A DNA stretch of 7,074 nucleotides from Pseudomonadota bacterium (GCA_021850555.1 JAJZLX010000641.1:1-7074); one strand, 5' to 3'. Shown: positions 1 through 5,732, numbered from the stretch's first letter. Made by a program: numbers and translations. The notes: a model not told the origin generated them from the letters alone.

Positions 1-1
1 G

Positions 2-14
2 CATGGTCTACCTC
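2..14 (-). promoter_or_regulatory. possible ribosome-binding site and ATG of a gene leaving the left edge
   Basis: On the minus strand the sequence GAGGTAGACCATG reads across these bases: a GAGGT Shine-Dalgarno core (10-14) followed by ATG at 4-2 with a good spacing. Only the start codon lies in the window, so nothing can be said about the product. It would be the gene downstream of the broken small gene at 88-331, in the same direction. Confidence 0.3.
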
Positions 15-87
15 GATTGAGGATTTTGCGGCACCACTGACGCTTGGGGCAACCTGGGACGCATCGCGGAGCGCGCCACGATGCGGA

Positions 88-331
88 TCAATGCCCGCTG
101 GGCCGGCGCAAGTGGCTCGGGCCGCCCCACCCCATCGCGCCCGGCAGCGTCACGCGCGTTCGTAACCGCGCCCCTTCGATCTTGCACACCTCCTGCTCGG
201 TCACGGCGATCTGAGTCCCGCTCGGCGGCGATCGACTCCAGCGCCTCGTCCTCGTCCATGTGTTCGCAAAGCGCAGCGTACTGCTCGCGCTCGGCGGCCG
301 TAAAGTCCGAAATTCGTAGCAGAGAGGTCAT
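88..331 (-). pseudogene. small hypothetical protein, apparently frameshifted
   Basis: I do not recognise a named family. The ATG at 331 has a strong upstream Shine-Dalgarno region (GGAGAAGGATT). The first 39 codons (331-215) give a charged helical segment that begins MTSLLRISDFTAAEREQYAA and ends at ESIAAERD. The same frame then becomes an Arg/Gly-rich string with poor third-position GC. If the single base at 214 is skipped, reading resumes as QIAVTEQEVCKIEGARLRT..., with about 90% G or C at third positions for 40 codons, to a TGA at 88-90. The coherent product would be about 80 aa. This suggests a one-base insertion (or two-base deletion) near 214, or a sequencing error. Without a shift the reading frame stays open to a TAG at 8, giving 107 aa, and that stop overlaps the next possible ribosome-binding site, so an intact longer protein is not excluded. 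Confidence 0.45.
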
Positions 332-755
332 AATCCTTCTCCGCGACGTGGGCCCCGTGAAGTCGCGCACGACCTCTATCTGCGCGCTGTCGCACCTCAT
401 CAGCGCGGAAGTCCGAACCTACCTATTTTTGACGAGCATCAAGAGTCGGCGCTCCGCGCTTCTCCCCCGGACCGAGCGACTCCACTGCAGCGTCGCTCTG
501 ATGTCCCCGCGCACTGTCCTTTATCGCACCGCCGAAGCGCTGTGGCTGCCGCATGCCGCCGTCCTACACAGCGGCAACGCCACCCTACTCTTGCTCTTCA
601 AAAGTCGTATGCCGCAACATCCCGCGCCGTCTACTGCCGCGCGGATCAACCGGCCGAAGCAGAACACTTCACTAGAAAGCCCGAGCCCTTGCACTCTAAT
701 TTCCGTCAACCAGGTATCTCAAAGTGATTGACAGGCTCCGTTCTGGCCAAACGCC
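332..755. other. intergenic stretch, no supported gene
   Basis: This stretch lies between the stop of the HNH gene and the start of the small minus-strand gene. It holds copy 1 of the 64-bp repeat (384-447), which probably serves as promoter or operator for the small gene. In 448-755 open frames exist on both strands but lack a convincing ribosome-binding site, consistent codon bias or any recognisable motif. I see no clear terminator for the HNH gene here. Confidence 0.5.
384..447 (-). repeat. 64-bp diverged repeat, copy 1
   Basis: It aligns without gaps to 1829-1892, with about 15 mismatches in 64. The best conserved parts, read on the minus strand, are TTGATGC, TCAAAAAT, TAGGT, TTCCGCGC and GAGGTGCG-CAGCGC. 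It ends 53 bp upstream of the ATG at 331. TTGA-N6-TCAA inside it is a dyad (428-441). The shared position ahead of two minus-strand genes points to a common promoter or operator rather than a random duplicate. Confidence 0.6.
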
Positions 756-1763
756 CTACCTTCGCCGATCACTGCACAAGTCACCAATGGCCGCAGCGAG
801 TGTGGACTCGCTCACCGTGCGAGAGACCGGTTCGAGCTTCACGAAACTCCCCATATAACCCCTCTCAATTAAGTGACTGTACCGGGCCGGTTCTTCCGAG
901 ACTCCTACTACCGCTGAGAGCATGTGAAAGACTCGCACTGCGACGCCAACGTGCTTCTGGAGGCAGTTCATCATCGCGAAATGCACGTTGGGGATGTGAT
1001 TCCAGAGCACGAGCGCCGGCAACACTTCACCAACAGATACGCTCCCGGGGATCTTCGGCAGCTTTGGGTCGTCGAGCGGCCCGTCGCTGAGTATCACCTG
1101 CCGAAGCTGTTGCGCACCCTCGTCGTCGAGGTAGTCGTCTCCGAGCCAATACCATGCTAGCTCGTATGCGATCTTCAGCATCCCGCGATTCGGGTCAGTG
1201 AACCTGAAGCTCGGCTGATGGCAGACTACCGGATGCCTGACTTCGGTGAGACCGCGCGCGAGGATCCGCGAGACCGCCAGATCCAACGCGCTGCCGCTGA
1301 GCTCCGTGAGGCCCGCGCGTTTCCGCTCCCGCTGAATTATGAGCGGGATCTGGTCGGCGTCCCGAGAGTCGATCTTGATTTCGACATCCTTCGTACCGTC
1401 CGGCCGCCTCTTTTCGGTCCTGTGTCGAATGAGCTTCAGAGTAACTGTATTAGTGAGGGGATCCCGCCTCGCGATCACCTCTTGCCTTGGTTCATCGCCG
1501 ACGATAGTACCCTTCCCAAAAATGTCGGCGAACGGATCGAGAGTATTTCCTCGCCTGTCCGGTATCTTGAGCTGCGCGCGGACCATCCTCACCAGCGGGT
1601 GCTGAATGACGCCGCGGTCTGCCCGTTCGTTGAGCAGCTCATTGCACGTCTTGCACACTCGGTCGATCGTCAGGGCCCCACCGATCGCGTCGGGGAAGAC
1701 GTGTTCTTCCGAGGGGGGTGCCTCTTTGAGGCAAAAAATACAGAGCACCGCTCCGCCAACCAT
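756..1763 (-). CDS. HNH endonuclease, HNH_5-like N-terminal domain
   Basis: The 335-aa product starts with a zinc-ribbon HNH domain in its first 60 residues: C8-x2-C11, then E20-H21 in SEEHVFPDAIGG, then C37-x2-C40-N41 in CKTCNELLNERAD. This order (Cys pair, E-H-x-x-P with Gly-Gly, Cys pair followed by Asn) is that of the HNH_5 group of beta-beta-alpha-metal nucleases, with H21 and N41 as the expected metal and catalytic positions. The remaining 270 residues match nothing I can name and may bind DNA or a partner. No signal peptide or membrane segment is seen, so the protein should be cytoplasmic. The ATG at 1763 has no good Shine-Dalgarno; a GTG at 1748, just after GGCGGAG, is an alternative that still keeps C8. 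It is divergent from the AAA/phosphoesterase operon. The substrate is unknown; such proteins occur in restriction, anti-phage and mobile-element contexts. Confidence 0.85.
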   Translation of the reverse strand: MVGGAVLCIFCLKEAPPSEEHVFPDAIGGALTIDRVCKTCNELLNERADRGVIQHPLVRMVRAQLKIPDRRGNTLDPFADIFGKGTIVGDEPRQEVIARRDPLTNTVTLKLIRHRTEKRRPDGTKDVEIKIDSRDADQIPLIIQRERKRAGLTELSGSALDLAVSRILARGLTEVRHPVVCHQPSFRFTDPNRGMLKIAYELAWYWLGDDYLDDEGAQQLRQVILSDGPLDDPKLPKIPGSVSVGEVLPALVLWNHIPNVHFAMMNCLQKHVGVAVRVFHMLSAVVGVSEEPARYSHLIERGYMGSFVKLEPVSRTVSESTLAAAIGDLCSDRRR

Positions 1764-1828
1764 ATTCAGTCGCAGGCGCCGATGCTAGGCGTGCGCGAAT
1801 CAAAACTCAATCTAGTGCTTCCGTCCGC

Positions 1829-1892
1829 GCGCTGGCGCACCTCGTCGGCGCGGAAATACACACCTAGGCATTTTTGATTGGCATCAAAAGCC
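1829..1892 (-). repeat. 64-bp diverged repeat, copy 2
   Basis: This is the partner of 384-447, ungapped and about 77% identical. Here the dyad is longer, TTTTGAT-GCCA-ATCAAAA on the minus strand (about 1871-1889). It ends 66 bp upstream of the HNH ATG, much like copy 1 relative to its gene. A further half-site-like string, AATCAAAACT, lies at about 1798-1807. Confidence 0.6.
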
Positions 1893-1958
1893 AGCTCACC
1901 GCTACCTCTCTCCATGACCGAACGCCGCGCCTTTCACCGCCGCGAATGAATATGACAT

Positions 1959-1975
1959 AAGAGTAAGGCACTCTT
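1959..1975. promoter_or_regulatory. inverted repeat overlapping a weak -35-like box
   Basis: AAGAGT-AAGGC-ACTCTT is a 6-bp dyad with a 5-base centre. Its right arm overlaps TTTACA at 1974-1979, a possible plus-strand -35 box, with only a poor -10 (GATACG, 1996-2001) 16 bases on. It could be an operator of the AAA operon. The promoter part is weak. Confidence 0.25.
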
Positions 1976-2077
1976 TACACCCACTCGCAAATTGAGATAC
2001 GCTGCAGGCGCTGAAATGGAATTCGGCTATGCGCCCTTTCTAATTGCGCCGACTAGGAACAAACACTGAATTTGCGA

Positions 2078-2095
2078 CACGACCTCACGGTCGTG
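2078..2095. repeat. perfect inverted repeat in the leader of the AAA operon
   Basis: CACGACC-TCAC-GGTCGTG forms a perfect 7-bp stem with a 4-base loop, about 200 bp before the AAA start. No T-run follows, so it is not a classical terminator. It could be an operator or an RNA hairpin in a long 5' leader. Confidence 0.4.
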
Positions 2096-2296
2096 GACGA
2101 GCGTGTTTACCTGGTCGGCCCGACACTCGGAAATACCGGGGGCGCTCCGCAAAGCGCAGTTGACGGCCGACCGCTTGTACTAGCGGAGGCCGCGCGTGAC
2201 GCCCAAACTTGATCGACTATCTCCCCGCGAAGCCGCGGTACACCCCCTTTCTCTCGCCGCCATCCGCGCCCCCGGTCGCTTGCGCGAGGCGCGGTC

Positions 2297-3493
2297 ATGA
2301 GCCGTCGATCGACTCCACCGCCTCGCCTCATTCTGGAGCGCGAGCGGCGGCGCTGCATGGATCCGATGGAACGGTATGCGGAACGGCACCAACATCTCGA
2401 GCTTGGAAACCTCAGTGTCTGTGCATCCGAAGCGCCGGTTCCACCAACCGCCGCCGAACCCGAACCGATCTCCGCGCCTGAGTTGCCCGCGACGGACCGC
2501 ACGCAGCACATGGCGCGCGTGTTCACTCCCGAGGCGATCGCCGAGGCTCGAGAAGTGCTCGGACCCAAGCCAACAAACTCGCGGGACGTTACCACGTACG
2601 TTCGCAGTGTCGCCTGCCTGGATCGCGCGCAACGTGACGACGGCTGGCGCTCGGTGCCGTGGGCCGGCTCAATGGAGATCGCCGACCCCTTCTCCGGCAT
2701 GGGTCCTGAGTTCGCGAATTTTTCCGAAGTGATCGCACACGTGCGCGAGCAGTGGACGCTCGCGCGCCACGCGCGGTGCGCCGGCGAAGCGCGGATCGAA
2801 CCGATTTTGGTTGTTGGTGCGCCAGGCATCGGAAAATCGCTCTTTGCAACGGCGATTGCCCATCGGATCGGAGAGCGACTGTCTATATTTTCTGCCGGCG
2901 GCGCCCAGGATGCGATGCAACTGTGTGGCACCGACGCGAGATGGGGCAACGCACGCACCGGCATGGTGTTTGATTTGCTGTCTACCGGCGACAGCGCATC
3001 TCCGGTGCTCGTCATCGACGAAGTAGACAAAATCGCACAGGAATCCACAGGCAGTCGCGACACGCCAGTCAACACCCTGCTCGACCTGCTTGAGGAGGAC
3101 TCTGCCCGCCGCTACCGGGACATGTCGCTGCAGCTCGAAATGGATGCGAGTCGCATCATCGTAGTGTGCACGGCGAATGAGCGCGAGCGCATCTTGCCCC
3201 CACTGCTATCTCGCCTGACCGAGTTCCACATCACGTCGCCGACAGCGGAGCAACGCCGCGCGATCCTGCAGCGCCACCTCCTCCGGCTCATCGAGCGACA
3301 CCGATGTCCGACCGGCATCACGTTCGATGAGATGAGCGCCGAAGCGGTACTCGCCACTCCCGACCTCGATGTGCGGGTGCTGCTACGCATGGTGCGCGCC
3401 GGATTCGCTTCTGCGCTCGCGACTGAATCCGGCAAGGTGATCCTCGCTCCGCCGCGGCGACGCGTAGCAAAGCGGCGGATTGGCTTCATCTGA
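2297..3493 (+). CDS. Lon-like AAA+ ATPase without protease domain
   Basis: The 398-aa product has a full AAA+ core: Walker A GAPGIGKS at residues 174-181 (K180), an L-C-G-T-D-A-R-W-G-N pore-loop-like segment near 209-218, Walker B VLVIDEVDK (D241, E242), sensor 1 T-A-N (292-294), an arginine-finger candidate in LLSRL (R306), and a sensor-2 candidate R360 in DLDVRVLLR. The order and the W-x-N-A-R-T-G element resemble Lon ATPase modules, but no Ser-Lys protease domain follows; the protein ends in a basic tail. About 165 N-terminal residues precede the ATPase; part of this is Pro/Glu-rich and I cannot assign it. The ATG at 2297 is supported by GAGG at 2286-2289. The stop lies 10 bp before the phosphoesterase start, so the two are almost certainly co-transcribed. 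It probably remodels or unfolds a protein or nucleoprotein partner. Family assignment is secure; biological role unknown. Confidence 0.9.
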   Translation: MSRRSTPPPRLILERERRRCMDPMERYAERHQHLELGNLSVCASEAPVPPTAAEPEPISAPELPATDRTQHMARVFTPEAIAEAREVLGPKPTNSRDVTTYVRSVACLDRAQRDDGWRSVPWAGSMEIADPFSGMGPEFANFSEVIAHVREQWTLARHARCAGEARIEPILVVGAPGIGKSLFATAIAHRIGERLSIFSAGGAQDAMQLCGTDARWGNARTGMVFDLLSTGDSASPVLVIDEVDKIAQESTGSRDTPVNTLLDLLEEDSARRYRDMSLQLEMDASRIIVVCTANERERILPPLLSRLTEFHITSPTAEQRRAILQRHLLRLIERHRCPTGITFDEMSAEAVLATPDLDVRVLLRMVRAGFASALATESGKVILAPPRRRVAKRRIGFI

Positions 3494-3503
3494 GGTAACG
3501 CAT

Positions 3504-4280
3504 GTGAAGATCCGCGTCCTGTCAGACCTGCATCTCGAGTTCTCGAACTGGAGCCCGCCGCCGTGCGATGAGGATGTCGTCGTCTTGGCGGGGGACGTCC
3601 ACGAGGGACGTGCGGGCATTGCCTGGGCGCGCAAATATTTTCGCGACAAGCCCGTACTCTACATCCCGGGCAACCATGAATACTACGGACGGGACCTCGA
3701 CAAGCTACGCGAAGGCTTGCGCGCGAGCGGGCGCGCGCACGATGTACATGTGCTCGATGGGGACGAGGTGATCGTCGACGGCGTCCGCTTTCTCGGCGCG
3801 ACGCTTTGGACGGATTTTGAGATCGGTGGCTGCGAACCGAAGACAGTAGAAGCTGCGATGCGGCGCTGTCAGGAAGGCATGGCGGATTTCCAAATCATCC
3901 GCCGGTGGGGTTCGTCTCTGCGACCCGAGGACACTCGGGAAATTCACCAAGCGCAACGGGATTGGCTGCGGCGGGCGCTGATGGGCTACACCGCTCTCGG
4001 TGAAGGATTTACTGGTCCGACCGTCGTCGCGACTCACCACGCTCCCTGCGCGCGCAGCATCGCACCGCGGTTCGCGGGCGACCCCCTAAATCCCGCCTTC
4101 TGCAGCGACCTCACCGATTTGATCGGACCCCAAATTGCGCTGTGGATCCATGGCCACATGCATCAGTCCCACGACTACATCGAGTGCGGCACGAGGGTGG
4201 TCTGCAATCCGCGGGGGTATCTGCCGCTCGAGCCGAATCCGGACTTTGATCCGAAGCTGATCATCGAGGTACCGACATGA
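3504..4280 (+). CDS. calcineurin-like metallophosphoesterase
   Basis: All motifs of the dinuclear metal site are present in the 258-aa product: D8-x-H10 in SDLHLEF, G30-D31-V-H33, G56-N57-H58-E59, H178-H179, and H216-G-H218-M-H220. It should be an active phosphoesterase; substrates in this superfamily range from cyclic nucleotides and protein phosphates to DNA ends, and nothing here decides which. The length fits single-domain bacterial members. I choose the GTG at 3504 because GAGGTAA (3491-3497), which overlaps the ATPase stop, sits at a proper distance and translation then begins VKIRVLSDLH, typical of the family. An upstream TTG at 3480 would add eight residues and overlap the ATPase gene. 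There is no signal peptide, so it is cytoplasmic. The tight coupling to the AAA+ gene suggests a joint function. Confidence 0.9.
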   Translation: MKIRVLSDLHLEFSNWSPPPCDEDVVVLAGDVHEGRAGIAWARKYFRDKPVLYIPGNHEYYGRDLDKLREGLRASGRAHDVHVLDGDEVIVDGVRFLGATLWTDFEIGGCEPKTVEAAMRRCQEGMADFQIIRRWGSSLRPEDTREIHQAQRDWLRRALMGYTALGEGFTGPTVVATHHAPCARSIAPRFAGDPLNPAFCSDLTDLIGPQIALWIHGHMHQSHDYIECGTRVVCNPRGYLPLEPNPDFDPKLIIEVPT

Positions 4281-4375
4281 CCCGGATGTTCAACGAAGTG
4301 GTCAGCGGCCCTGTTCAAACCGCATTAGGCGACGCAGGCTCGGCGCACCGACCTGGGCTTGCACTGAGAGGCCAC

Positions 4376-4433
4376 GGGCGCTCCGCGCCCTGCGCGCCAT
4401 CCCTGCGCCCGGAGGGCGGGCGTCCGTCCCGCC
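4376..4433. terminator. GC-rich hairpin cluster between convergent genes
   Basis: Three adjacent potential hairpins lie here: GGGCGC-TCC-GCGCCC (4376-4390), CGCCC-GGA-GGGCG (4406-4418) and GGCGGG-N7-CCCGCC (4415-4433). The last two compete for the same bases. The rightmost one abuts the stop codon of the minus-strand RHH gene; the phosphoesterase ends about 95 bp to the left. There is no T-run, so termination would be of the GC-stem or Rho-assisted kind. It is a plausible bidirectional terminator. Confidence 0.4.
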
Positions 4434-4615
4434 TACTTGCGGCCCGGGGGGCGGAGGACATGGGCGTACTTCGCGAGCAGATCGTCCAGCGCCTCACGAA
4501 GGTATGCGGATTGGGGAACCCTCGTCAGATCAGACAGCTTTCGAAGTTGAGCGACTGCCTCCGGCGCGAAGTAACCCGCCAACTGTGTTTGGTTGCCTTT
4601 CGATTTTGAGACCAA
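4433..4615 (-). CDS. ribbon-helix-helix transcriptional regulator
   Basis: The predicted 60-aa product has the layout of an RHH (MetJ/Arc-type) dimer subunit: a short strand NQTQLAGYF (8-16), helix A APEAVAQLRKLSDLTR (17-32), the turn V-P-Q-S, and helix B AYLREALDDLLAKYAHVL (37-54), followed by a basic tail. Strand residues Q9, Q11 and nearby K4/K6 would contact the DNA major groove. I choose a TTG start at 4615 because AGGAG (4625-4629) is nine bases upstream; a GTG at 4621 is only three bases from it. An ATG at 4687 would extend the protein through the promoter of the opposite gene and looks wrong. The gene is divergent from the lipoprotein operon and lies next to a palindrome in that operon's promoter, so it is probably the repressor of that operon and of itself. 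Partner antitoxin roles are possible, but no toxin is adjacent on this strand. Confidence 0.75.
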   Translation of the reverse strand: MVSKSKGNQTQLAGYFAPEAVAQLRKLSDLTRVPQSAYLREALDDLLAKYAHVLRPPGRK

Positions 4616-4631
4616 AGTCACACACTCCTGA

Positions 4632-4659
4632 TTGCAATGACCTACGTGTAGGTTATACT
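4632..4659 (+). promoter_or_regulatory. sigma-70-like promoter of the lipoprotein/ART-like operon
   Basis: TTGCAA (4632-4637) and TATACT (4654-4659) are separated by 16 bases. The start of transcription would be near 4666, leaving a leader of about 42 bases before the ATG at 4708. On the opposite strand TATAAC (4657-4652) overlaps the same -10 and may serve the divergent RHH gene, although its -35 is poor. It is the best promoter in the window. Confidence 0.65.
4640..4653. promoter_or_regulatory. palindromic operator candidate inside the promoter spacer
   Basis: ACCTAC-GT-GTAGGT is a 6-bp-arm dyad that lies wholly between the -35 and -10 boxes and touches the -10. A protein bound here would block RNA polymerase on both strands. 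The neighbouring RHH regulator is the natural candidate. Confidence 0.55.
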
Positions 4660-4683
4660 GACTGCACCTTGATGTGCATATTA

Positions 4684-4691
4684 GCACGTAG
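4684..4691. promoter_or_regulatory. second operator-like half site in the leader
   Basis: The core CACGTAG (4685-4691) is the exact reverse complement of CTACGTG (4642-4648) in the promoter palindrome, 36 bases away. It lies downstream of the predicted transcription start. Two such sites would allow cooperative binding. GTGC at 4674-4677 also pairs with GCAC at 4684-4687, so an RNA hairpin is the alternative reading. Confidence 0.35.
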
Positions 4692-4707
4692 TTGAGACGA
4701 CACCACT

Positions 4708-5094
4708 ATGATCCAGTCCCGTATCGCAATCCTTACCCTCACCGCCCTCGCGGTCTTTTCCCTCTCTGCGTGCTCGCGATCCGGCAGTGCATATGTGGGC
4801 ACATGGGTGGGTCCTCACCATGACGTGGAAACCATTACCCGCCATGGCGGCATTTTTGCGATCCAGCAGGAAGGCCACGCCTCCACCAACTACTACCACC
4901 TGGACTCCCAGGGCGATCTAACCGACGGGGTGGTCATCGCGTCAATCGACCGGACGGGCGACCTGATTCTGCACAGTCCCTTCGGAAGTGAACGAATGCA
5001 CCGCGGCCATCGTCTCTCGCCGGCCGCCCTGCGCGCGCTCGCCGCACGCCAGGAAGCGCGGCAGGCAAAAGCTGCCCCTATGCCTCCGCTTTGA
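4708..5094 (+). CDS. small predicted lipoprotein
   Basis: This 128-aa protein begins with a basic n-region (MIQSR), a hydrophobic stretch (6-18) and the lipobox L19-S-A-C22, so signal peptidase II should cleave before C22. S23 at position +2 (and R24 next) favours sorting to the outer membrane. The mature part (about 100 aa) starts with SAYVGTWVGP and alternates short strands with glycine turns, which suggests a small beta-barrel or lipocalin-like fold. The last 30 residues are Ala/Arg/Gln-rich and end in a Pro-rich tip. I do not recognise a family. The Shine-Dalgarno is weak (GAGACGA near 4695). It is the first gene after the operator-controlled promoter, and the ART-like gene follows 28 bp later. 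Confidence 0.75.
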   Translation: MIQSRIAILTLTALAVFSLSACSRSGSAYVGTWVGPHHDVETITRHGGIFAIQQEGHASTNYYHLDSQGDLTDGVVIASIDRTGDLILHSPFGSERMHRGHRLSPAALRALAARQEARQAKAAPMPPL

Positions 5095-5106
5095 CTCTCT
5101 CACCTA

Positions 5107-5119
5107 CTCACCGGAGATC
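5107..5119 (+). promoter_or_regulatory. ribosome-binding leader shared with 5714-5727
   Basis: CTCACCGGAGATC stands just before the ATG at 5123, with GGAGAT as Shine-Dalgarno four bases from the ATG. An almost identical string precedes the gene at 5733. It decides the start of the ART-like gene in favour of 5123 rather than the upstream in-frame ATG at 4988. Confidence 0.55.
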
Positions 5120-5122
5120 TGC

Positions 5123-5680
5123 ATGCTCACCCCGTCCATCCCTGCCGCGGCTACCGCTGTGCCCGCCCCCGCCACCATAGAGACTCTCTACGCAGAAGCG
5201 CAGCGGGCAGCGTGCTTCGCGGGAAGCTACTCGCGGATGGAGGTGATCGCCTCCTACTTCCCGCGGCTGCCCCGTCTCGAGTGGTACCGCCTCCTCGGCG
5301 AGCAGGGGAGCGTGTGCGATGACATTTCTGCCTGGAAGGTGTTTCTCATCCCCCTACTGGGTCGCGCCCAGCGAGAAGAGCTCAACGCCATGATGGATGC
5401 GCGGGAGCGCGAAGCGCTGGCCGCGCTGCCGACGAAGTTCACGGTCTACCGCGGCTGCTACGCATGCAATCGTCGCGGCCTGTCTTGGTCCACAAATCGC
5501 GCCATCGCCGAGACATTCCCGTCGCTTAACCGGTATCGCCGACGTGGCGACCAGCCTCTGCTCATCACAGGCAGCATCGCGAAACGGCAGGCAGTGCTGA
5601 AACTCGATCGCGATGAGTCGGAAATCATCGCCGCCAAAGTGCGGGTCCTCCGTGAGGAACCGCTGCCTCCTATCGCCTGA
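5123..5680 (+). CDS. ADP-ribosyltransferase-like protein (putative)
   Basis: This 185-aa protein has an Ala/Pro-rich start, a helical N-terminal part (about 20-100, with LEWYRLLGEQ and an Arg/Glu-rich helix 83-98), and a C-terminal half with the sequence order of the R-S-E class of ADP-ribosyltransferases. R110 stands in the strand TVYRG, S121-W-S123-T124 follows as the S-x-S/T motif in GLSWST, and E165-S-E167 in RDESEII fits the E-x-E loop of arginine-modifying members. NAD-dependent modification of a protein or nucleic acid is therefore possible, but rests on motif reading only. C112 and C115 form a CxxC pair next to R110, which is unusual for the fold. No signal peptide is present, so it should act in the cytoplasm unless exported by another route. 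It sits 28 bp after a lipoprotein gene and 52 bp before a small helical gene, in one operon. If the motif match is chance, it is simply a hypothetical protein. Confidence 0.8.
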   Translation: MLTPSIPAAATAVPAPATIETLYAEAQRAACFAGSYSRMEVIASYFPRLPRLEWYRLLGEQGSVCDDISAWKVFLIPLLGRAQREELNAMMDAREREALAALPTKFTVYRGCYACNRRGLSWSTNRAIAETFPSLNRYRRRGDQPLLITGSIAKRQAVLKLDRDESEIIAAKVRVLREEPLPPIA

Positions 5681-5713
5681 CCTTCTCACTCACCACCCAC
5701 ACCACTGATCACT

Positions 5714-5727
5714 CTCACCCGGAGATC
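5714..5727 (+). promoter_or_regulatory. ribosome-binding leader shared with 5107-5119
   Basis: CTCACCCGGAGATC, with GGAGAT six bases before the ATG at 5733, repeats the leader of the preceding gene with one extra C. Both leaders also follow a TGAC-(TC-rich) string that starts at the stop codon of the upstream gene. Confidence 0.55.
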
Positions 5728-5732
5728 CCCAC

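Larger units (their letters stand above)
1764..2296. other. divergent intergenic region between HNH and AAA genes
   Basis: This 533-bp stretch contains no supported gene. It holds copy 2 of the 64-bp repeat (1829-1892), an AT-richer section around 1940-2075 with an AAGAGT/ACTCTT inverted repeat, and a perfect 7-bp-stem inverted repeat at 2078-2095. It must carry the promoters of both the HNH gene (minus) and the AAA operon (plus). No strong sigma-70 consensus pair is visible for either. Confidence 0.6.

Noticed and set aside
521..709. A 62-aa minus-strand frame in the gap after the HNH gene.
   Set aside because: There is no Shine-Dalgarno, no motif and no clear codon bias; TTGACG nearby has no -10 partner.
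81..731. A 216-aa plus-strand frame across the left part.
   Set aside because: It runs antisense to the small gene and across the repeat copy, has Ser/Arg-rich low-information content, and has no ribosome-binding site.
1218..1877. A 219-aa plus-strand frame opposite the HNH gene.
   Set aside because: It is a shadow of the HNH gene; the minus-strand reading has the full Cys/His motif set.
384..1892. The two 64-bp repeats as ends of an insertion sequence or attachment sites.
   Set aside because: They are direct, diverged to about 77%, and enclose the HNH gene without a transposase or integrase; the shared position before gene starts fits regulation better.
2107..3075. A 322-aa minus-strand frame opposite the AAA gene.
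   Set aside because: It is a shadow frame rich in Ser and Arg; the plus strand has complete Walker and sensor motifs.
4277..4609. A 110-aa plus-strand frame whose ATG overlaps the phosphoesterase stop (ATGA).
   Set aside because: The overlap is attractive, but the product is Arg/Pro/Gly-rich without motifs, runs through the hairpin cluster and lies antisense to the RHH gene, which has a clear fold pattern.
4988..5122. Upstream ATG (4988) for the ART-like gene.
   Set aside because: It would overlap the lipoprotein gene by more than 100 bases; the ATG at 5123 has a good ribosome-binding site and starts at the gene junction.
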